A DNA stretch of 64,000 nucleotides from Aptenodytes patagonicus. Taxonomy: Eukaryota; Chordata; Aves; Sphenisciformes; Spheniscidae. A program made the position numbers and the translations under genes. This document shows, one piece after another, positions 51,776 to 60,700 of this stretch; the first letter of the stretch is position 1; each line of letters begins with the position of its first letter. The notes under the pieces are model-generated. The model saw nothing but the letters and a program-made list of their open reading frames with translations, had not been told where the DNA came from and did not search any database. The DNA is taken from positions 101,827,811-101,891,810 of the forward strand of contig NC_134951.1 in NCBI RefSeq assembly GCF_965638725.1, in the 5' to 3' direction.

Positions 51776-54700
51776 CTGCAACAGTCAGCGTTAACAGGGT
51801 CATTTCTTTGCACTGAACGTAGGAAATGTGACTTGCCTCCCGCACCCACGCAGTCTGCTGAGAACACACCTATTAGAATTCCGTTTTGACAAGTAGCTCT
51901 CTTCAAATTTGTCTGCAAATTGCACTGAAAAACTGCTTTTTCTCATGCACTTCCTTGGCACTTGCGGAGTGGCAGAGACAGAGATTATTAGGCAGGACAG
52001 AATTTCCCCAGCACTAACCCTATTTCTTCCTCCCACAGTGTCCTTTTAGTACCGTTTATTCAGGAGAAAGCCACAGCCATTCAAAGCTCGATACTGAACT
52101 TTTTTCATTGAGTCTAAGCAACTGAATTCACAGGGTTTGTTCTGTGTTTTATTTTTCCTGTCTTCGATTTATTCTTTTGCCTTCAATTCTGGTCAGCACT
52201 GTAGATCAGCCAGATCTGTTTGATTCACTGCTCAACTGCCTTGAAAAAAATTTTTATTTACTTACATTAGAGATGGTCTATGTTAAGTTCTTGTTACAAG
52301 GCCAGTGCTTTCTATAGCAACAGAAGTGAAAAAAAGACCAGATTTCAATTTGATATTAACATCCTTTTAGTAATTTTTAAGAGCCGAGTTGCCACATCTC
52401 CGTTACAATTGCAGTTGCCCTGCTTAAGTGAATATAGACAAAGTAGACTCCTTGCTCGTGCAAGGATTTCCTCTTCTAATAAAATCTGTTCGGATTCAGT
52501 GCCTGTTTATTTTCCTCCCTTGAGTTTGTTCTTACTAGCTACACTACCAATTCCCACTAAGTAAAAGAAGTCAGAGCAAAACAGATACAGTAAGATATTT
52601 TTAAACCATTAGAGTTAGTCACACATACAGATACCTACTTCGACATTGACACTTCGGTAGTCGGAGTTAACAGGTAACCAGCTACTGTTGCCTTCAGTAA
52701 AACCAGCATTAACTTCGCCATCCCACTGCATGGGGGATTTCTCTGGAGAGGTCACCTAGAAAATAAAGCGGTGTCAGAGCATTACCAAGAAGTTACTTGT
52801 TTTGATTAGTATATTAAAAAGTTATGCCTTGAATAGCATGTTCTCACATCTTCCAAACGATCACCGTTGCAGCATTGCTTTCTTTGGTTTAAGTTTAAAT
52901 TTAATGAGGAGGATGTAATCCTGCTCCAAATCTAAAGGGAAAATAAGAATCCAAACAGTTCCTGAAATGGAGGAGAACGGATGGTCTCATGGGTACGGCA
53001 TCACTGGGTAAAATGTGGAATTCCCAAGTGACTCGACTAGAGTTGTCTCCCCTTGCAACAGACGGTTGGATAAAAGTTTACTAAAGACAGCTAGGATATT
53101 CTGATAGTGAGTGAATATAGGAGGTAATGAGATGCTGTGAAAATAACAGTAAACAACTAGTAAATGCTATTCACTGTCTGTTCTTTTGTAACCATCGCAC
53201 TTTTCACCTGAACTCTTCAAGCTTACATTTGCAAGGGGTACAATTTGGACAGGATTGTTTGTGTTAGAAAGATAAAATTATTTCCAAGTGCAAAAACTTT
53301 ACTGAAAACCAGCTTTTAGCTGATTAAAAAGTGTCGATGTAGAAAGTCTGAAATTCTTATTTTGAAGAATTCAGAAAAATTCTGAAAAAGCTTCCTCATT
53401 GTTACTGAAGAGCTTGCCAAAAGATCTGACACTTAAATTTAATGATATAAGAGGGCATAAAATATTTTGCACGTACTTTGTTTGTTTTCCATGAAAACTG
53501 TTTTTCATATAAAGGGCACTTTTCAATACAATCTGTCAGAACAGCAGCTCAACAAAAGAAACTGTCACTTTGCTTTGTGACATTATAAATAACAGGTTTC
53601 TCCTTTTAGCATGTTCTGAAAACAGGGGGGGAAAAATCCCAAGTTTTCAACACTGGTAACACTCCCTTTCATCTTTTCCAGCTTCTCCTGAAGCATTTTA
53701 AATGCTGGGGCTAAAAAACTATACCCTGAGCAAATACTCTCCAGCTTTCTAAGACACCCATTAATCAGGGATTCCTCCTCTCCAGACTGAAGAGTGGGTT
53801 TGTGTTGTTACAAAGCCGTGAGCCACAGGGCAGCCACTAAAAGAGTAAAGCCTGAGGAGCCAAGGGCAAGCCACTTTTCTGAAGAGCATCATTCTGTCAG
53901 CAGTAAGCAGCAGCAGGAAGAAAACGCAGGAGATCTTTTGACCTCAGTGTTTCTCAGAGGAAAGGAGATTTCCTTTTAAATCAGAGAATCATTTCCTCAC
54001 ATCTCAATCAGACAAACCTGGAGATGATCCCGTGCTTCTTCAAGTACCTCTTTCCATTTGGTACAAAACTAGCCAACACCGTTGGTAACATCATCAGAGG
54101 CTGTCTCATTCCCTAACAGAGGCTTTTCACAGTGAAACCAGCATCTGCCATAGGACCGTGTTCTCACGGTGCTCAAATATGGTCACGAGAGGCAGAGCTG
54201 AGCTGTTCCCTTTTGGGCATGACCTTTTCCAGTCACGCCCATACATCTTGGACAACAGACGCAACAGAAGTCAGGTATGATCACGGAAGAGACAAGAAAT
54301 GAAATTACAGGGGCTGAACATGAAAGCTTTTGAGTTATGCAGGTCAGCACAGTGTGAAGGGCACAGACACTTTGTTTTAATGCCTTGACCTTGAATAAAC
54401 TTACTTCTGAAAATTTCTGTAATCTAACAAACATCCTGTCATGTGTTACTTGTAGTTGTGACCAAGTGAGGTTCCCAGGCTCAGGTGCCTAAATCCTTTA
54501 TAGAAAAATATCTAAAAGACAAATCAAAAAACCCTGTGTGACAAGCAAACGCCACTTCTGCTTGCCACCAGGGCAATGCTAAGCAGGGGCTGGTCTGTAC
54601 ACCCACCCCTTTCTGGAGATCCCTTCTTCAGGGATTGGGCACGTTGTAGAGGGCTGTGGCTCAGCCAGGTGCCTTTGCATAGTCAGAGCAAAGCAGCCTG

Positions 54701-57700
54701 CAGGAGATGGTGACTGTAGCTACGGTCTCTCATGAACTCTGATTTCCTTTAAAGAGCAGCCGGGAAACAATGGACTTTGACATAGCGATTAGGGTACTTC
54801 TGTGGGAGGACGGAGATAGCGACTTGGTTCCTCTTGCCTCGGATGGCTGCAACACCCCTCTCCTAACCACCAGCCCAGGCCCGGTGTTGGCACTTGCTGC
54901 CCTTTCTGCTGAAGCGAAGCAAAGCAACACCGCTGCAAACCATGCAAGACTAATCTGGCAGAGGACAGAAATCAGGGACCATGATTGCAGTCTTAGCTGT
55001 TCAGACACACGTCAAGGCTTTGGTTTCTGGTCTTTGGCCATTTCCACGTGCTGTCCAGTGATTTTGCCGTGGGGAACACAGAAAACCATCTAAACAGTAA
55101 GAAAGACTGGGTTTGGTTAACAAAAGGAAGTTCTTGTATTTTTGAAAGTTCTCTTACTCGGAATTAAACAACAGGATTAGAGTTTATATGCTCTTCACTT
55201 ACATTTTCTGATACGGTGTTCTCCATACCTATTTCTTCACCATAGTAAGTTACAGGAGTACCAGGGAGGGTTAAAAGCAGCATGTTCATAACATTGACGT
55301 ACTCCTTCCCAATCCGAGATGAAATCCGAGCAGCGTTGGGGCTTCCAACCTGGAGAAAACATCGTTCTGTTAAACGCACATTATAAAATTCCATGCATAT
55401 GTGAAATTGGTTAACTAATTTAACAAGGTAGTAAGTTTTTTTTTCTTTTTTTTCTTTCCCCTCCAGGCCTGCGAGGGCAATTATCTTTTTTATCTTGGTG
55501 CCAGTACAAACTTCTGCCCCAAATAATTTAGCACACAGGAGCCCTGCCAGCAGCACATGGGTCAGAGGTGAGAAGAGATGACGAGTAACAATTCTTCACG
55601 ATTACAGTTCCCTCAGATTTCTGCCATTTTCTCTGCTGTGTGAAGGTGGTCCTTGTTTTGAAAAGATCTCTTGCACTTCCCAAACGTGCTTCCTAGCAAA
55701 GACCAGCAAGGTTTTGAGTTAACTGTCCTCAGCTGCCTGCTCTGTTCTTCCCCGCCTTGGGAGGTTTTCAGAATCCTTTGGCCATAAACTGACTCAATGC
55801 AAAGACAATTGTACCAATCCCATCCTCACTGGTGGTTTAAGCCAATGCCCCATACTACATTGGAGACACCGAGGGAGAGGCACGATCATAAATTCCCTTC
55901 TGTCACCCTTGCACGGGGCATGTAACTGTTACCGAAGGGCAGGACAGCCAGCCAGCTGGCCAACGCCAACGGCTGCAACTACAGCAGCTGAGAGTTTCAC
56001 ATGGATACCTACTATAGCTCAGCCATGGGCTCAGGCTGCTGCTGATCCCACTGAAATCAGTGTGTATGTGTGGGGGAGGTTTCTATCACCGTAAGAGGAA
56101 CTATCACCTATAGGTTTCTATCACCTATAGAAACAAGCCCTTCCTATAAGAGTTGGTCTAGAACTCTTACCGCCCAGTTTGGCCATTTTCCTGCAGGCAT
56201 GTTTTTCATCCACAAGTTGACAGCTTCAAAAATACTGTTGCCCGATAGATTTTTCATGTTAATTAGGTTGAAATTGAAGGGAAAATCTGCTTCTTGGATA
56301 AAAGTTGTTCCATAATACATCATTGTTGCTTCAATGTCTTCATAACCATCTGAACCCATAAACCTACAAAGAAGTACAAGTACCTTTTCTGGCTCATTCC
56401 TGGTTTGCACAGAGCGGAAGGAAGCTAGGAATGGTGTTGGCTAGGAATGGTGTTGGACATACTTAGAAAATAACACAGCATTAAGAATTATGCTCGCTTC
56501 CCTCCTCCCCATTAAAAAAGATTAATACAGAGAAACAGTATTTTGTAAAGCAGACAAGGAGAAATATTTCTTGGAAATTTCTGGAGAAAAGTCTACAAGA
56601 GTCAACAAAAGGCTGTAAGTATCTGACTGAAGTCTTACCTTTCTGAATCCACATCCACATAACTCCATTCCAGCAATTTCCATGCTTTCCTTTACAGAAA
56701 AGGACCTGGGGTCCCTCAAGGTGAACATGAGCCAGCGATGTGCCCTTGCAGCAAAAAAGGCTAACGGTATCCTGGGCTGCATTAGGAATGTTGTCAGCAG
56801 GACGAGGGAGGTGATCCTTCCCCTCTACTCAGCGCTGGTGAGGCCACACCTGGAGTACTGTGTCCAGTTCTGGGCTCCCCAGTACAAGAGAGACATGGGC
56901 ATACTGGAGAGAGTCCAGCAAAAGGCCACTAAGACCATTAAGGGACTGGAGCATCTCTCCTGTGAGGAGAGGCTGAGAGGTGCGACTGGAGAAGAGAGGT
57001 CTCAGGGAGGGAATCTCATCACTGTATATAAATATCTGAAGGGACGGTGCAAAGACGACTGAGCCAGGTTCTTTTCAGTGGTGCCCAGTGCCAGGCCCAG
57101 AGGCAACAGGCACAAAAGGAGACACAGGAGGGTCCCTCTGAACATCAGGAAACACTTTTTACTGTGAGGGTGACTGGGCACTGGAACAGGTTGCCCAGGG
57201 AGGTTGTGGAGTCTCCATCCTTGGAGATGTCCAAAAGCCATCTGGACGCGGTCCTAAGCAACCAGCTCTAGGCGGCCCTGATGAGCAGGGGGGGTTGGAC
57301 CAGATGACCTCCAGAGGTCCTTTCCAAACTCAACCATTCTGTGATTTTAACAATCTCTGACTATGTGTCTGATATGAACAGTACTATTCATACTATACAA
57401 TAAATCAGCCACGGGGCTGATTAATTACAGTGTCTCTGCGGTCCGAATGGTCGCCCCTTCTGCTTACTTTTGTACAGTCCATAGACACAGCAGAACTACC
57501 AGGGCCAATTTGTTTCCTTTCCCTCACACACTGGGGAAGAGGTAATATAGCCTATGCACCACTATTTGCATTTGAGGAAGAAAACTTTTTATGGCATATT
57601 ATGTTATTAAGAAAAACAGTTTAGTGCTAGCAAGAGGGTGACAAATATTAGAGAAAAATTCACCAGCTGTAATAATGATTACCTGTATCGGCCAGGCTCA

Positions 57701-60700
57701 CTGCTGAACTGATTCATGGTTTGACGGAAGCTACGGATGATATCATGCATACCAACTTGCGTGGTCGTGTAGTCATGGTAGAGCTGGGAATAGGCTGCGA
57801 TACTCTCCTTAAAGAAGAATGCAATATTTCCCACTAGTTCACCAGTATTTTAGATTTCAGAACTCTCCAAATTCTTCCCATCCTTTCCCGAGACAATGCA
57901 CCAGTCCAGATAAATTTTAACTGAAATGCGTTTAGCAAGCTAACACTAACAGCGCAGAGCTGAACTGCACTTGGGGAACTCTAAAGATAGGAGAGCAGAG
58001 GGCTGATTATTTTGGATCCCGTCCTTCAAGAGGGAGAGTCCACCCACAGCGCTAACCAAGCGGGCCCATCTGCAGCAGCAAGCACAGCAGGTGCTGTGGC
58101 CACACACCAGGCTGGAAAGATGGACAACATTGTTGTCGTAACTTATAAAGGCAAAGATACTTGTGGAGCTGACCAGTTTTATGTGATCCCCAGCTCCGCA
58201 GGGGAACGGTCTTAGTGCTGGCACTATCTGGGAAGGTCACCAAGTTCACTACCTCAGCACAAGCAAATAGCGTTAGCAACAGGGTGCATGCTCCTGAATG
58301 TGTCTGGCCACCTCTCACTGTGACATATTGCCAATACGAGGTTTTTTGTTTTACTCTGATTCCTACCAGCAATGTAGAAGAAATACGTGCTAGTGACTGC
58401 TACAGGATGCCAAGCGGGCAAGAGCTCTGAGCTTACCTCCTGTAGTGGGCTCCCCAAAGACAAGCAATCAACTATTAAAATCACGAGACTGGTCTTTTTA
58501 GGATATAAATTGAAAAGCAAATTATTTTAAACGGAAAATTCAAAGCAATGGTGTCAGAACAGAACTATGAAGTGTATACGGACAACTCTCTTCCCACCCA
58601 CTGCGCTCCTGCTTGCGGGCATCTCGCTGACCTACACCCTCAGCCCAGGGGCTTCTTTCTTGTATGTGCTCCTTCTGCAGAGCACCCAGGAGCCACCTGC
58701 CTTCCAAGGGACACAACTGACCCGCTCTTCCTAAAGCCGTAATTAAGACCCAAAAGAGTAAAAACATACCCTCTCTTGCCCCAGTGGGAAATACAGGGGA
58801 AAAAGCAAAGACAGAACATATACGTTACTGGATTCTGGGACTTGTTCACTTGAGGCTCATCTCGGAGATGCGTTGCTTCTAAAAGAAATTTAAGAGCGCT
58901 GAAACTAAACCCATCGATTCCTTTGCCGAGCCAAAATTTGATAATATCCTAGACAAAGGTAAAAGTTGAGAATTCCAAGTGAGCCCATCCTGTTCAAATG
59001 AGTACATACTTAAAAAGAAAACTAAACCTGTTAGTAGGTATTAATATGTAACAATTTATTTTTTAATTTGTATTTCAAATTTTACTAGAAGTTAAAGGGA
59101 ATCCTGTCGATATAAGGTCAAACTCAGATCTAAATAGAGCATGTCTTATTATTTCATCCAGTATAGAAAAGAAAAAGACTGGTCTTTTTACTTCTCCCGT
59201 AATTCAGGAGACCGAAGCCAGGGCACGCCTCACTGAAAGTTTCTAATCTCATCCATCACAACAATTGGGCTCGTGCTAAGCGCTGTTGTTGGTGAACACC
59301 CATCATGGCTGCACACAATTAGAACACATTGATTCAAATATGCAAGAATATGTTGTTCCGCACAGACCTTGCACCACCAATTTTCTTTTTATACAACAGA
59401 GCTCTTAAAACATTTGTCCTATTTTATTTGAATGATGTGATTTTTTTTTATTTTCTTTTCAGGCTTATTTGTTGATTTGGCAGGACCGTGAAAAATTATT
59501 TTCCAAGTTAACTGCTATCGATTTATAATTTCACTATCAAATTCAGATATCTAGTGATATCTGTGACTATCAAATAGTCACTATTAGTAAAATTATATCC
59601 TACTTCAGTAGCTATTATATTACTACAGTTTTAATTGCTCTAGTTTTAACAAACAGCTCTAAAGTTCAGTCCTTCTTGAGTGTTTTCTGCGAATGTTCTG
59701 TTAGACCAGATGCTTTTCTTCATCTGAGGACAAAAACTTTTTTTTTTTTAAATACAGCTATTGAATTACCTTTTTTTGAATGTATGAAGTACTCTTGCCT
59801 GAATAGGCTGGAGTAGAACTAGTCCACACTCAAGCCTTACAGATTTTTTTTGTTTGGCAAATAAAGACTCCACCTCACCAAGTTGTACTTTCTCGTAGAG
59901 CCATTCTGAAAGCAGCAGCTCTCGATACGGTGTCTGTCCAATATTGACTCCACCAGAAATTACTTTGTGTTTATGCACGTACTCATGACAAAAGCAACAC
60001 CAGGTATCAGCAGTGCAAATACCAAGGACTGACGTGGTACTTGCCGAGACCGATCTACTTCTACTTATGCAAGAAAGCTACAGCACAGTGGCTGCTAAGC
60101 TTCATTGCTCCCACATACCCTTTGGCTAAACCAAAGGCTTGGGAGCTTCTTCGGTAGAGTAAGTTTGCTTTCTGCGCAGTCCCACAGCCCTAACCTTCTG
60201 AAACAGGATTTTGAATTAAAATAGTAGACAAAGATTATTCTTGAACATGCTGGAGCAATTAATGATGTTCATAAGCATTTACCAAAGGTTGGTGTTATCA
60301 GGCCAAACTTAGTATTTTCATTTCATTTCTTTGCATAGGAAACGCAGCATCTATTTGCTACCGGAGCTTCAGTAATGTATCAGGTATCATTAAAAAAACA
60401 TCAGCCAGGACCATTGAAAAGTATGTGTGATGCTAGGAAAAAAGTGAGAGTGGAAAGACGTGGTGTTAAGGGAAGTACCAAGATGTAGAGAGGTTACTAG
60501 TGGAGTTCTTCAAGGATCAGCCTCGAGAGCATCTCATTTCATGCTTTACTTAACAAGTATGACCAAAAGTGTTTTGTTTCTTCATGCATACGCAGTACCC
60601 GCGGTGAGGGGAGAGGCCCCAGGCAGTGAGACGATCACAGTAGAACTGGGCAGCTGTGAAGACTACCATCAAAGAAATACACTAAAATTCAACAGTACAA

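Larger units (their letters stand above)
51776..56170 (-). other. SLC3A1 introns 7-9 around exons 8 and 9
   Basis: Non-coding sequence between exons 7, 8, 9 and 10 (51776-52638, 52756-55202, 55350-56170). A short perfect hairpin (GTTTCTAT / ATAGAAAC, loop five bases) is at 56114-56134. No mobile element was confidently recognised. Confidence 0.65.

Noticed and set aside
54470-54505. CTCAGGTGCCTAAATCC, reminiscent of an old dispersed repeat
   Set aside because: Too short and isolated to assign to any family.
54770-55093. 107-codon open frame on the plus strand
   Set aside because: Located in SLC3A1 intron 8, antisense to the gene, with no recognisable domain. Chance frame.
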